DNA of 64,000 bases from Streptomyces sp. Ru62 (GTDB taxonomy: Bacteria; Actinomycetota; Actinomycetes; Streptomycetales; Streptomycetaceae), in NCBI RefSeq assembly GCF_002920615.1, contig NZ_PQSU01000001.1, positions 1 through 64,000 of the forward strand, in the 5' to 3' direction. This document shows, one piece after another, positions 8,429 through 17,265 of this stretch. The notes beneath the pieces were generated by a model. The model was not told the origin of the DNA. It made no database searches and worked only from the letters and a program-made list of their open reading frames with translations. How positions within the stretch are numbered: position 1 is the first letter of the stretch; each line of letters opens with the position of its first letter. The position numbers were made by a program, and so were the translations under genes.

Positions 8429-9031
8429 TCAGCGCGGGCGCAGGCCGTGCAGGAGCAGGTGGACGTGGGTGTCCAGGCCGGCCAGGGTCTCCTCCGCGTC
8501 GAGCGCGCAGCCGGCGATCAGGGCGGCCAGGCCGTGCAGGCCGGCGGCGGCGACCGTGGTGAGGCGTTCGGGGTCGCCCTGGACGATCTCGCCCTGTTCC
8601 TGGGCGTCCGCGACCAGCCGGGTGAAGGTGCCGAGGGAGCGGTCGACGGCCGCCGCGAGCTGGGCGGAGCTGTCGGGGTCGTGCTTGCGCGCGAACATCA
8701 GCTCCAGCAGCTCGGGGTTGTCGACGGCGAAGCCGAGATAGGCGCGGGCGAGGCCGGTGATCCGCTCCTCGAAGGGCCGGTCCGGGCGGTCGGCGGTGGC
8801 CAGGGCCTGGTTCAGGCGCTCGTATCCGTCCAGCGCCAGGGCGTCGAGCAGGGCCTGCTTGTCCCTGAAGTGCCGGCCGGGGGCGGCGTGGCTCACGCCG
8901 ACGTCCCGGGCCAGTTCGCGCAGCGAGAGCGCGCCGACCCCCTTGTCGCGCAGAGTGCGCTCGGCGCTCTTGAGCAGGGCGGCGCGCAGGTCTCCGTGGT
9001 GGTAGGGGCGGGGTGCGGACATGCGCATCAT
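8429..9031 (-). CDS. TetR-family transcriptional regulator
   Basis: 200 aa. The N-terminal HTH spans about residues 15-60 ([14 protein letters not shown]...[21 protein letters not shown]), followed by a helical ligand-binding domain of the TetR_C type found in regulators with the DKQALLDAL signature. Divergent from the SDR gene with 89 bp between them, so it most likely represses that gene and itself. Three in-frame Met codons near the N-terminus (MMRM) leave the exact start open by a few residues; no Shine-Dalgarno is visible. Confidence 0.85.
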   Translation of the reverse strand: MMRMSAPRPYHHGDLRAALLKSAERTLRDKGVGALSLRELARDVGVSHAAPGRHFRDKQALLDALALDGYERLNQALATADRPDRPFEERITGLARAYLGFAVDNPELLELMFARKHDPDSSAQLAAAVDRSLGTFTRLVADAQEQGEIVQGDPERLTTVAAAGLHGLAALIAGCALDAEETLAGLDTHVHLLLHGLRPR

Positions 9032-9080
9032 CGTATCTCGATGTTGTCATCGTCATCTTTGTTGACGACGCCATCTTTGT

Positions 9081-9114
9081 TGTCATTGACAGCATTGTTG
9101 GCGCTGCCTACATT
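9081..9114 (+). promoter_or_regulatory. Promoter of the SDR gene with overlapping palindrome
   Basis: TTGACA (9086-9091), 17 bp, TACATT (9109-9114); the expected start of transcription falls at the ATG at 9121, so the mRNA is probably leaderless. The palindrome TGTCA-T-TGACA (9081-9091) covers the -35 hexamer and is a good candidate binding site for the divergent TetR protein. CATCTTTGTTG occurs twice just upstream (9052-9062 and 9072-9082). Confidence 0.7.
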
Positions 9115-9120
9115 GTGGCC

Positions 9121-10047
9121 ATGGCTGATACGACCGAAGCGCGCGGCAAGCGCGGCAAGTGGAACGCGACCCGTCTCCCCGATCTGACCGGCCGTACGGC
9201 CGTCGTCACCGGCGCCAACAGCGGCATCGGCCTCACCGCCGCACGGGCGCTGGCCGGCGCCGGGGCGCATGTGGTGCTCGCGGTGCGGGACCTCGCCCGG
9301 GGCGGTGCCGCGGCGGCACGGGTGGCCGGCAGCACCGAGGTGCGCCGGCTGGACCTGGCGGACCTCGACTCGGTGCGGGAGTTCGCCGCCGGCTGGGACC
9401 GCCCGCTGGATCTGCTGATCAACAACGCGGGCGTGATGATGGTGCCGGAACAGCGCACCAAGCAGGGCTTCGAGCTGCAGTTCGGCACCAACCACCTGGG
9501 GCACTTCGCGCTGACCACCCTGCTGCTGCCCCGGATCACCGACCGGGTGGTGACCGTGGCGTCCGGCGCGCACCGCATGGGCGACCGGATGATCCACTTC
9601 GAGAACGTGAACCTGCGCGGTAACTACAGCCCCGCGCGCGCCTACGCCCAGTCGAAGCTGGCCAACCTGCTCTTCACCCTGGAGCTCCAGCGGCGCCTGA
9701 CGGAGGCCGGGTCGGCCGTACGGGCCCTGGCGGCGCATCCCGGCTGGGCGGCGACCAACCTCCAGAGCCACACCGCCAACCCGTTCGCCCGGCTGTTCAT
9801 GCGGGTCGGCAACCGGTTCCTCGCCCAGGACGACGAGGCGGGCGCCCTGCCCACCCTCTACGCGGCCACCCAGAACCTGCCCGGCGCGTCCTACGTCGGC
9901 CCCGACGGTCCCGTCGAGATGCGCGGTGCCCCGGCCCTGGTCGGCCGCAGTGCGGCGGCGAGCGATCCGGCCGCGGCCCGGCGGCTGTGGACGCTCTCGG
10001 AGGAGCTGACGGGCGTTCGGTGGCCGCTCACGGCGACGGTGCGGTGA
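9121..10047 (+). CDS. Short-chain dehydrogenase/reductase
   Basis: 308-residue NAD(P)-dependent oxidoreductase of the retinol-dehydrogenase-like SDR group. Visible motifs: TGANSGIG cofactor loop (about residue 33), NNAGVM (about 103), and catalytic Y-x-x-x-K in [10 protein letters not shown] (about 180); the Ser of the triad is probably in VASGAHR. The ATG at 9121 is chosen because family similarity starts there and the promoter places +1 at this codon. Divergent TetR gene suggests induction by a small lipophilic ligand, which may also be the substrate; the substrate cannot be read from the sequence. Confidence 0.85.
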   Translation: MADTTEARGKRGKWNATRLPDLTGRTAVVTGANSGIGLTAARALAGAGAHVVLAVRDLARGGAAAARVAGSTEVRRLDLADLDSVREFAAGWDRPLDLLINNAGVMMVPEQRTKQGFELQFGTNHLGHFALTTLLLPRITDRVVTVASGAHRMGDRMIHFENVNLRGNYSPARAYAQSKLANLLFTLELQRRLTEAGSAVRALAAHPGWAATNLQSHTANPFARLFMRVGNRFLAQDDEAGALPTLYAATQNLPGASYVGPDGPVEMRGAPALVGRSAAASDPAAARRLWTLSEELTGVRWPLTATVR

Positions 10048-10214
10048 CCGGGTGACGGCCGAGTGGGCGGTGGCGGAGCGGGCGGGATCGACATCCTGAC
10101 GGTGGGCTGACAGCGACGTTCTGACCGCCGTCGGCGGGGAACGGGAGGTTTCACAGGAAAATCTCAGCGAAGCCGGAACGGGATTCTCACCTTCGTCGTA
10201 CAGAGTGGGGCCTG

Positions 10215-10985
10215 ATGAAGCGCACCTCACGCATCTCGGTCACCTCACGGCCCGCGTTGCTCGGCGCTGTGGTGCTGCTGGCGGTGACGTCGGCCTCCGT
10301 GGCCGCCGCGGACGACGGGCGGGGGCCCCTCGGGGTCACCGCCGACACCGTCGCGACCCGGCACAGCGCGCGTGTGGGCGCGCTGTTCGACGCGGGCCGG
10401 GCGGGCAGGCTCGCCGGCGGCCACTTCTGCACCGCCTCCGTGGTGCACAGCCCTCGCGGCGATCTGATCGTCACCGCGGCGCACTGCGTGGCCGGCGCCG
10501 ACGGCGATCTGGTGTTCGTGCCGGGCTACCGGGACGGGCGGGCGCCGTACGGGGTGTGGAAGGTGACGCGGTGGTTCCTGCCGGACGGGTGGGCCAAGGG
10601 ACAGGACGAGGACAGCGACGTCGCCTTCGCCGCCGTCGCCGCGCGGCACGGTGAGCGACTGGAGGACGTGGCCGGCGCCAACCGGTTCACGACCGGGGCG
10701 GCCACCGGCGCCACCGCGGTCACCGTCACCGGCTACCCCGACTCCCGCGAGGTGCCCATCAGCTGCACCAACAGGCCGGTCCCGCACAGCCGTACCCAAC
10801 AGCGCATCGACTGCCCGGACTTCACCAGCGGCACCAGCGGCAGCCCCTGGGTCAACGGTGACGGCCAGGTCGTCGGCGTGCTCGGCGGCCATGAGCAGGG
10901 CGGCTCGACGGCGGACACGTCGTACAGCGTGGTCCTGGGGAGTGAGGCGGCGGAGCTCTACCGGGACGCCACGGCCGGTCGCTGA
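10215..10985 (+). CDS. Secreted trypsin-like serine protease
   Basis: 256 aa with a Sec signal peptide (about residues 1-31, basic start then LLGAVVLLAVTSASVAA). The chymotrypsin-fold triad is visible: His in TAAHC (about 94), Asp in DEDSDVAF (about 136), Ser in GTSGSPW (about 212). Cysteines in FCTAS/TAAHC and SCTNR/DCPDF fit the family disulfides. GTGGGG lies 5 nt before the ATG. Acts outside the cell; natural substrate unknown. Confidence 0.85.
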   Translation: MKRTSRISVTSRPALLGAVVLLAVTSASVAAADDGRGPLGVTADTVATRHSARVGALFDAGRAGRLAGGHFCTASVVHSPRGDLIVTAAHCVAGADGDLVFVPGYRDGRAPYGVWKVTRWFLPDGWAKGQDEDSDVAFAAVAARHGERLEDVAGANRFTTGAATGATAVTVTGYPDSREVPISCTNRPVPHSRTQQRIDCPDFTSGTSGSPWVNGDGQVVGVLGGHEQGGSTADTSYSVVLGSEAAELYRDATAGR

Positions 10986-11098
10986 GCGGCCCAGCCGGGA
11001 CCCTGAGGGAGCGTCACCTGCGCGTCGCCACCTGTGAAATGACGCCACTTCGCGCACAAATGGCCTTGAACCGCGCCCGCATGGGGGAAAGTTGAACC

Positions 11099-12100
11099 GT
11101 GCGGAAGGTATGGGTGATCGGTGGGGCGGCCGTCGGGCTCGGCATGGGCTTCGTCATGCTGCTCGTCGTCGGGGTCTATCTCGTGGCCGGGAACCTGGTG
11201 GGCGGGGTGACCTCGGGGGGCAGGGGGCTGGCCAAGGGCGCGGTTCCGGCCGCCTACAAGTCGCTGGTGCAGAAGTGGGGCAACCTGTGCCCGGCGCTCA
11301 GTCCCGCGCTGCTCGCCGCGCAGCTCTACCAGGAGAGCGGCTGGAACCCGACCGTCGTGAGCCCGGCGGACGCCCGCGGGATCGCGCAGTTCATCCCGAG
11401 CACCTGGGCGACCCACGGGATCGACGGCGACGGGGACGGCAAGCGGGACATCTGGGATCCGGACGACGCGATCCCGTCGGCCGCCTCGTACGACTGCGAG
11501 CTGGCGAAGTACGTGAAAGACGTGCCGGGGAACGTCTCCGACAACATGCTCGCCGCCTACAACGCGGGCGCCTACCGCGTCATCCGGGCGGGTGGCGTTC
11601 CGGCCATCAGCGAGACGCAGAACTACGTCCAGCGGATCCGCAGCCTGGAGAAGAGCTTCGCCGCGCCGGTCACCCGGATCGACCCCACCCGGCAGGCCGC
11701 CGGCGCCATCGCCTTCGCGCAGAGCAAGCTCGGCACGCCGTACCTGTGGGGCGGCAACGGCACCGCCGACCAGGGCGGGCGCTTCGACTGCTCGGGGCTG
11801 ACCAAGGCCGCGTACGAGAAGGTCGGGATCACCCTGCCGCGCGTGGCCAACGACCAGTACAACGCCGGGCCGCACCCCTCGCGGGACCAGTTGCTCCCGG
11901 GTGACCTGGTGTTCTTCTCCGACGACCTCACCGACTCCCGGGCCATCCGGCACGTCGGCATCTACGTCGGCGGCGGATACATGATCGACGCCCCGCGCAC
12001 GAACGCCGTCATCCGCTTCGACCCCATCGACACCCCCGACTACTTCGGTGCCACCCGGGTCACCGAAGATGGCGCAAAAGCACTCCCCACGACGGTGTGA
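11099..12100 (+). CDS. Two-domain wall hydrolase: lytic transglycosylase plus NlpC/P60 peptidase
   Basis: 333 aa, GTG start, one N-terminal membrane anchor (about 8-32). Residues 60-195 form an SLT-type transglycosylase with the catalytic Glu in YQESGWNP (about 79), GIAQFIPSTW and AYNAG motifs. Residues 200-325 are an NlpC/P60 cysteine peptidase with FDCSGL (Cys about 231), HVGIYVG (His about 284) and a following polar residue. It should cut both glycan strands and peptide stems of peptidoglycan. The same domain pair is typical of the wall-opening enzymes of Gram-positive conjugation systems (CwlT of ICEBs1/Tn916), and a type IV-like operon ends 3 kb away; a general growth or spore role is equally possible. 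Confidence 0.85.
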   Translation: MRKVWVIGGAAVGLGMGFVMLLVVGVYLVAGNLVGGVTSGGRGLAKGAVPAAYKSLVQKWGNLCPALSPALLAAQLYQESGWNPTVVSPADARGIAQFIPSTWATHGIDGDGDGKRDIWDPDDAIPSAASYDCELAKYVKDVPGNVSDNMLAAYNAGAYRVIRAGGVPAISETQNYVQRIRSLEKSFAAPVTRIDPTRQAAGAIAFAQSKLGTPYLWGGNGTADQGGRFDCSGLTKAAYEKVGITLPRVANDQYNAGPHPSRDQLLPGDLVFFSDDLTDSRAIRHVGIYVGGGYMIDAPRTNAVIRFDPIDTPDYFGATRVTEDGAKALPTTV

Positions 12101-12330
12101 ACCGAGCGTGAACCCACCCCCTGAGCTGGGGCGATGAGTCTCTCTTCGATAACGTCTGCGTGATCATTCAGTGGAGAGTGGAACGTATAGGCGGTGGGCA
12201 TGCGTTCCTGTTGACGTAGCCGAGCGGACGTCAGTGCGGGAGTGCAGCGGAAGCGGATCTACGAACCACGGGGGGCAGGAGCGACGCACACGAGGTGCGT
12301 CCGGGAAGACGACGAAGGGGCCGCAGCACG

Positions 12331-13038
12331 ATGGCTGTACTCGCCGAATCCGGATCGAACCCCGACGTCGACCTGCTCTACGACATCAACGGCCTGGCCA
12401 AGGACGCGCCGCACTGGTTCGACCGGGTCATGGAGTTCGTCGGTGAGTACGGACTGCTGCTCGCCATGGTGCTGCTGATCCTGTGGTGCTGGTGGTCCGT
12501 GCGGCGCCGGGGCGGCGAGGAGGCCGCGCCCTCGGTGGCCGCGCTGGTGTGGGCGCCGCTCGCGGCCGGCCTCGCGGTGCTGGTGAACGTGCCGATACGG
12601 GGTTTCGTGGAGCGCCCCCGCCCGTTCGTGGACCACCGGGGCCTGGACGTCCTCGTCTCCGGCAAGACCGACTTCTCCTTCGTCAGCGACCACGCGACGA
12701 TCACCATGGCGCTCGGCGTGGGGCTCTTCGTCGCCCACCGCCGCTTCGGCCTCGCCGGCATCGGCCTGGCCCTGCTGGAGGGCTTCTGCCGCGTCTACAT
12801 GGGCGTGCACTACCCGACGGACGTCGTCGGCGGCTTCGCCCTCGGTACGGCGGTCGTCCTGCTGCTGTCCCCGCCGGCCACGGCCCTGCTCACCCCGCTG
12901 ATGCGGGCCGTGGAGCGCTCGCCGCGCGCCGGGTGGCTCGTGCGCCGGCGGTCCGCGGCGGCCGGCGACCGGGGCAACACCCTGCTGCCCGGCGCCCGCA
13001 CCCCCCTGGAGACCGAGGAACGGGACCTGGCGGCCTAG
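12331..13038 (+). CDS. PAP2-family membrane phosphatase
   Basis: 235 aa with five or six membrane helices. The PAP2 signature is complete: the K/R-x6-RP element in RGFVERPRPF, the SDH element in SFVSDHATI, and GFCRVYMGVHYPTDVVGG carrying the catalytic His. Such enzymes remove phosphate from lipid phosphates such as undecaprenyl diphosphate or phosphatidate at the outer face of the membrane. The ATG at 12331 is taken because the preceding frame codes only for a basic tail. The 230 bp before it hold no evident gene. Confidence 0.85.
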   Translation: MAVLAESGSNPDVDLLYDINGLAKDAPHWFDRVMEFVGEYGLLLAMVLLILWCWWSVRRRGGEEAAPSVAALVWAPLAAGLAVLVNVPIRGFVERPRPFVDHRGLDVLVSGKTDFSFVSDHATITMALGVGLFVAHRRFGLAGIGLALLEGFCRVYMGVHYPTDVVGGFALGTAVVLLLSPPATALLTPLMRAVERSPRAGWLVRRRSAAAGDRGNTLLPGARTPLETEERDLAA

Positions 13039-13065
13039 CCGCCTCCCCGGGGGGCCCGTCACGTC

Positions 13066-13084
13066 GGCGGCCTGGCCGGCCGCC
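13066..13084. terminator. Hairpin between convergent genes
   Basis: GGCGGCC and GGCCGCC pair as a 7-bp stem round TGGCC between the convergent PAP2 and flavoprotein genes. There is no U-tract, as is usual in Streptomyces terminators. Confidence 0.4.
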
Positions 13085-13118
13085 TCCCCGACGGCCGCCG
13101 GCGGGTCGGGCCCGCCCG

Positions 13119-14690
13119 CTACAGACCCTGCGGGGAGGCGAAGAACCGCTGTGGGTCGTACTGCTGCTTCACCTTGGCGAGCCGGGCCGCCGCGTCCCCG
13201 TAGTACGCCTTCCTCCAGTCCTTCAGCGTCGGGTCGGTGTAGTTCTGGTAGGCGGCGCCCGAGGCGTACGGCTGCATCGCCCGGTGCGCCGAGGTCAGCC
13301 AGGACTGGGCGGTGGAGCCGGAGGCCCCCGCGCCCCAGGAGGCGATGTACTGGGCCAGCATCCGCGAGCGGCGGTGGACGAAGGCCGTCGCGGTCGGGGA
13401 GACCCGGTTGACCGCGCCGCCGAGCGCGGTGAACGCGATGCTGCCCGCGCCGCCCCGCACGGCGGCGATCTGCCGCAGCACCGTCTGGATGCCGGCCGCG
13501 GACAGCGAGCGGTCGAAGAAGTCGGAGCGGGCCGCGTACGTCTCGCGGCCCAGCCTGCCCTGCGGGGAGCGGCCCGGGGTGGAGCCGGGCAGATGGCACT
13601 GGGCGTCGGTGGAGAAGGAGGAGCAGCCGGCGTAGATCTCCATGGCCTCCTCGTAGCCCCGGCGGCGCAGGGAGACGGAGGAGGCGTCGGCGCCCGCCAG
13701 GTGGGCGAGGCGGTCCACGGCGTTCTGGAGCTCGCCGTAGGTGCCGAGGGAGAAGCAGGCCACCGAGATGGCCGGGGTGCGGCCCGGGGAGCACGACAGG
13801 TGCAGCGAGGACCAGATCTCGTCGGGCTGGCTGGGGCCCCACTCCTGCCACGCCTTCAGCACTTTCGCGGCCCTGGACCACGGCCAGGTCAGGTAGGCGG
13901 TCACGGCCTGCGGTGCGGCATGGGTGCGGAACTGCAGCTCGGTGACGACGCCGAAGTTGCCGTTGCCGGCGCCGCGCAGGGCCCAGAACAGGTCCTTGTT
14001 GGTGCTCGCGTTCGCCGTGAGCAGTTTGCCGTCCGCGGTGATCAGGGTGGCCTGGGTGAGGCTGTCGCAGGTCAGGCCGTAGGCGCGGGAGGCCACGCCG
14101 TGGCCGCCGCCGAGCACCAGGCCGGAGACGCCGACGGTGGGGCAGGAGCCCGCCGGAATGGTCACGCCCTTCGCGGCCAGCGCGCGGTAGACGTCGATCA
14201 GCTTGGCGCCGGCGCCGACGACGGCCTGGCCGCCGCTCGCCCGGACCCGGTTCAGCCGGGACACGTCGACGATCAGCCGGTTGTCGCCGGAGGAGTAGCC
14301 GGCGTAGGAGTGGCCGCCGTTGCGTATGGACACCTTCACGCCGTGCGCGTGGGCGTAGGCGAGGGTGGTGCGGATGTCGGCGGTGTGGGCGACATAGGCC
14401 ACCGCAGCGGGCTTCAGCCCGTCGAAGCGGGTGTTGTACAGCTGGTGGGCGGTCTTCCAGCTCGCGTCGCCGGGCCGCACCAGGGTGCCGTCCAGGTCAC
14501 GGGCGAGGGCCGCCCAGTTCGCGGCGGCGGTCGCGCTGGCGGTCCTGACGTCCGTCAGCGAGGAGGGGCGCGACGGCGTACCGGGGTGGTCCGCCGCAGG
14601 GGCGGACGAGCCTCCGCCCGCACCGCACGCGGCTAGTGCGGTCGTCGCCAGGGCGGCCGCGCCGCCCGAGATGAACGTACGCCGTTCCAT
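13119..14690 (-). CDS. Tat-exported FAD-linked oxidase (BBE family)
   Basis: 523 aa. The N-terminus has a twin-arginine motif RRTFISG and a lipobox-like LAAC, so export through Tat as a lipoprotein is likely. Domains: FAD-binding_4 (about 80-250) and C-terminal BBE berberine-bridge-type domain ending YQNYTDPTLKDW...YDPQRFF. The two residues that bind FAD covalently in this family are both present: His in NGGHSYAG and Cys in GSCPTVGVSG, so FAD is probably bicovalently attached. The ATG at 14690 has AAAGG upstream. Homologues oxidise sugars, alkaloids or antibiotic intermediates; the substrate here is unknown, and its lone position next to the pst operon gives no clue. Confidence 0.8.
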   Translation of the reverse strand: MERRTFISGGAAALATTALAACGAGGGSSAPAADHPGTPSRPSSLTDVRTASATAAANWAALARDLDGTLVRPGDASWKTAHQLYNTRFDGLKPAAVAYVAHTADIRTTLAYAHAHGVKVSIRNGGHSYAGYSSGDNRLIVDVSRLNRVRASGGQAVVGAGAKLIDVYRALAAKGVTIPAGSCPTVGVSGLVLGGGHGVASRAYGLTCDSLTQATLITADGKLLTANASTNKDLFWALRGAGNGNFGVVTELQFRTHAAPQAVTAYLTWPWSRAAKVLKAWQEWGPSQPDEIWSSLHLSCSPGRTPAISVACFSLGTYGELQNAVDRLAHLAGADASSVSLRRRGYEEAMEIYAGCSSFSTDAQCHLPGSTPGRSPQGRLGRETYAARSDFFDRSLSAAGIQTVLRQIAAVRGGAGSIAFTALGGAVNRVSPTATAFVHRRSRMLAQYIASWGAGASGSTAQSWLTSAHRAMQPYASGAAYQNYTDPTLKDWRKAYYGDAAARLAKVKQQYDPQRFFASPQGL

Positions 14691-15012
14691 GTCCGTCGCC
14701 TTTCCTCGGCTGTCGTGGAACGAGACGACGCGCCGCACCGAGGGGTTCCCCCGGCCGGGTGACGAACATCGAAGGCACGTTCGCGCAACCCGGTCGTCGG
14801 AACCTTCGCGTGCTCTCCCCGTGAGCATTCCGTGACCTCACCAGGCCGACGGCAGGGGTTCACCCCTCGTTCACTTCCGGCCATCGGCGGCTTCACCTGA
14901 TCTGCCTAATTTCGGCCTTACCGGGTGCCGAGTGCGGCCATGAACGCCCTCACGCACCTCTATGACCTCGCGCGCCGCCGACAGCGGCGGCTCCTGGAAG
15001 GAACTCCCGAAA
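14691..15012. other. Intergenic region between the divergent flavoprotein and pstS genes
   Basis: 322 bp with both promoters. The pstS side carries the PHO box and a possible CCTAAT -10 element near 14905. No open frame here looks coding. Confidence 0.6.
14858..14901 (+). promoter_or_regulatory. PHO box (PhoP-binding direct repeats) of the pst operon
   Basis: Two contiguous 11-nt direct repeat units, GTTCACCCCTC (14858-14868) and GTTCACTTCCG (14869-14879), agree with the Streptomyces PHO box unit (GTTCACC-like). A third, weaker unit CTTCACCTGAT follows in phase at 14891-14901. This is the expected site for the phosphate-starvation regulator PhoP about 110-155 bp before pstS. Confidence 0.8.
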
Positions 15013-16146
15013 GTGAAGCTTCAGCGCAAGAACCGGCTGCGCGCCCTTTCTCTCGGTGCTGTCGCCGTCACCGGCGCCCTGGCCCTGACGGCGTGCGGCT
15101 CCGACGACAACGGCGACGGCGGCAGTGCGTCGGGCAACCCGTCCACGTCCGCCAAGGCCAGCTCGATCAAGTGCGACGACGCCAAGGGTCAGCTGCTCGC
15201 AGACGGCTCCTCCGCGCAGAAGAACGCGATCGACGCCTGGGTGAAGAACTTCTCCCAGGCGTGCGGTGTGCAGATCAACTACAAGGGCGGCGGCTCCGGC
15301 GCCGGTGTCACCGCGTTCACGCAGGGCCAGGTCGCCTTCGCCGGTTCCGACTCGGCGCTGAAGCCCGAAGAGGTCACCGCCTCCAAGCAGGTCTGCAAGG
15401 GCGGCCAGGGCATCGACCTGCCGATGGTCGGCGGCCCGATCGCCCTCGGCTACAACGTCCCGGGTGTCGACAACCTGGTCCTGGACGCCCCGACCCTCGC
15501 CAAGATCTTCGACAGCAAGATCACCAAGTGGAACGACCCGGCGATCGCCGCCCTGAACAAGGGCGTGAAGCTCCCCGACCTGAAGATCCAGGCGTTCCAC
15601 CGCTCGGACGAGTCCGGCACCACGGACAACTTCACCAAGTACCTGATCGCCACCACCCCGGACAACTGGAAGTACTCCGGCGGCAAGGCCTGGCAGGCCA
15701 AGGGCGGCCAGTCCGCTCCGCAGTCCGCGGGCGTGGCCCAGCAGGTGAAGCAGACCTCCGGTGCCATCGGCTACTTCGAGCTGTCCTACGTCAAGGACGG
15801 CCTCAAGGCCGTGTCCATCGACACCGGCGCCAGCAAGCCGGTCGCGCCCAGCTCCGAGAGCGCCACCGCCGACATCGCCGCCGCCAAGGTCGTCGGCACC
15901 GGCAAGGACCTCTCCCTGAAGCTGGACTACAAGACCAAGGCCGAGGGCGCCTACCCGATCACCCTGGTCACCTACGAGATCGTGTGTGACAAGGGCAACA
16001 AGGCGGACACCCTGCCCGCCACCAAGGCCTTCCTGCGCTACATCGCCGGCGAGGACGGCCAGAAGATCCTCCCGAGCATCGGCTACGCGCCCGTGCCCGC
16101 CGACATCATCTCCAAGGTCCGCACGACCATCGAGGGCCTGAGCTGA
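15013..16146 (+). CDS. pstS: Phosphate ABC transporter, substrate-binding lipoprotein PstS
   Basis: 377 aa from a GTG at 15013 preceded by GGAAGGAA. Signal peptide with lipobox ALTAC, lipid-bearing Cys28, then an acidic/Ser-rich linker and a PstS domain: DGSSAQKNAIDAW near the N-lobe, GGGSGAGVTAF and FHRSDESGTTDNF, which bind phosphate in the family. First gene of pstSCAB; captures inorganic phosphate outside the membrane. Expected to be induced by PhoRP through the upstream PHO box. Confidence 0.97.
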   Translation: MKLQRKNRLRALSLGAVAVTGALALTACGSDDNGDGGSASGNPSTSAKASSIKCDDAKGQLLADGSSAQKNAIDAWVKNFSQACGVQINYKGGGSGAGVTAFTQGQVAFAGSDSALKPEEVTASKQVCKGGQGIDLPMVGGPIALGYNVPGVDNLVLDAPTLAKIFDSKITKWNDPAIAALNKGVKLPDLKIQAFHRSDESGTTDNFTKYLIATTPDNWKYSGGKAWQAKGGQSAPQSAGVAQQVKQTSGAIGYFELSYVKDGLKAVSIDTGASKPVAPSSESATADIAAAKVVGTGKDLSLKLDYKTKAEGAYPITLVTYEIVCDKGNKADTLPATKAFLRYIAGEDGQKILPSIGYAPVPADIISKVRTTIEGLS

Positions 16147-16260
16147 CCTGATCCGAGAGTGCGGCCCGGTACCCGACAGGGCCGGGCCGCACCGTCCGGT
16201 GCACCGCCGCCATGAGCCGCCGCCCCCTCGCGGGCACGGCTCCGCAGACCGGAGAACCCG

Positions 16261-17265
16261 ATGGACATATCGACGACAACCGACGTACCTCCCCCCGCCT
16301 CGCAGCCCACGATCGCCGAACAGAAGCGCGCGGCCCGTGGCGCCACCCGCCCCGGTGACCGCATCTTCCTCGGCCTGTCCCGAGGCTCCGGCATCCTGCT
16401 GCTGGCGATCATGGCCGCCATCGCGGTCTTCCTCACCTACCGCGCCGCCCTCGCGATCAGCAAGGACCACGCGAACTTCCTGACCACGTTCGAGTGGAAC
16501 ACCAACGTCCTCGAACCGAAGTTCGGCATCGCGGTCCTGGTCTTCGGCACGATCGTCTCCTCGGTCGTCGCCATGGTCATCGCGGTCCCGGTCGCGGTCG
16601 CCATCGCGCTGTTCATCACGCACTACGCCCCGCGCCGCATGTCCGGCCCGGTCGCCTACGTGATCGACCTCCTCGCCGCCGTGCCGTCCATCGTGTACGG
16701 CCTGTGGGGCGCCCTCGTGCTCGTCCCGCACATGAACGGCCTGTTCGGCTGGCTCGACGAGTTCTTCGGCTGGACCGGCGTCTTCTCCTGGGACCAGGGC
16801 GCGCCGCGCTCGATGCTCACCGTCGGCATCCTGCTCGCGATCATGATCCTGCCGATCATCACCAACGTGAGCCGCGAGGTCTTCCGCCAGGTCCCGCAGA
16901 TGCACGAGGAGGCGGCCCTGGCCCTCGGCGCAACGCGCTGGGAGGTCATCCGCATGTCGGTGCTGCCCTTCGGCCGCTCCGGCGTGATCTCCGCCTCCAT
17001 GCTCGGCCTCGGCCGCGCGCTCGGCGAGACGATGGCCGTCGCCACCGTGCTCTCGCCGTCCTTCGACATCCAGGCCAGCCTCCTCAACCCGGGTGGCGGC
17101 ACCTTCGCCCAGAACATCGCCAGCAAGTTCAGCGAGGCGAACGAGTTCGGCCGGGACGCGCTCATCGCCTCCGGTCTGGTCCTGTTCGTGATCACCCTGC
17201 TGGTCAACGGCGCGGCCCGGCTGATCATCGCCCGTCGCGCGGAGTACTCGGGGGCCAACGCATGA
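16261..17265 (+). CDS. pstC: Phosphate ABC transporter permease PstC
   Basis: 334 aa, six membrane helices in the BPD_transp_1 domain after a 50-residue cytoplasmic N-terminus. The EAA loop that contacts the ATPase is visible as EEAALALGATRWEVIRMSVLPFGRSG. The stop overlaps the start of pstA (ATGA), so the two permease halves are coupled in translation. Forms the channel with PstA in the cytoplasmic membrane. Confidence 0.96.
   Translation: MDISTTTDVPPPASQPTIAEQKRAARGATRPGDRIFLGLSRGSGILLLAIMAAIAVFLTYRAALAISKDHANFLTTFEWNTNVLEPKFGIAVLVFGTIVSSVVAMVIAVPVAVAIALFITHYAPRRMSGPVAYVIDLLAAVPSIVYGLWGALVLVPHMNGLFGWLDEFFGWTGVFSWDQGAPRSMLTVGILLAIMILPIITNVSREVFRQVPQMHEEAALALGATRWEVIRMSVLPFGRSGVISASMLGLGRALGETMAVATVLSPSFDIQASLLNPGGGTFAQNIASKFSEANEFGRDALIASGLVLFVITLLVNGAARLIIARRAEYSGANA

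Noticed and set aside
571..12100. Integrative conjugative element hypothesis
   Set aside because: No integrase, relaxase, replication gene, tRNA or direct-repeat att sites were found, and base composition matches the chromosome.
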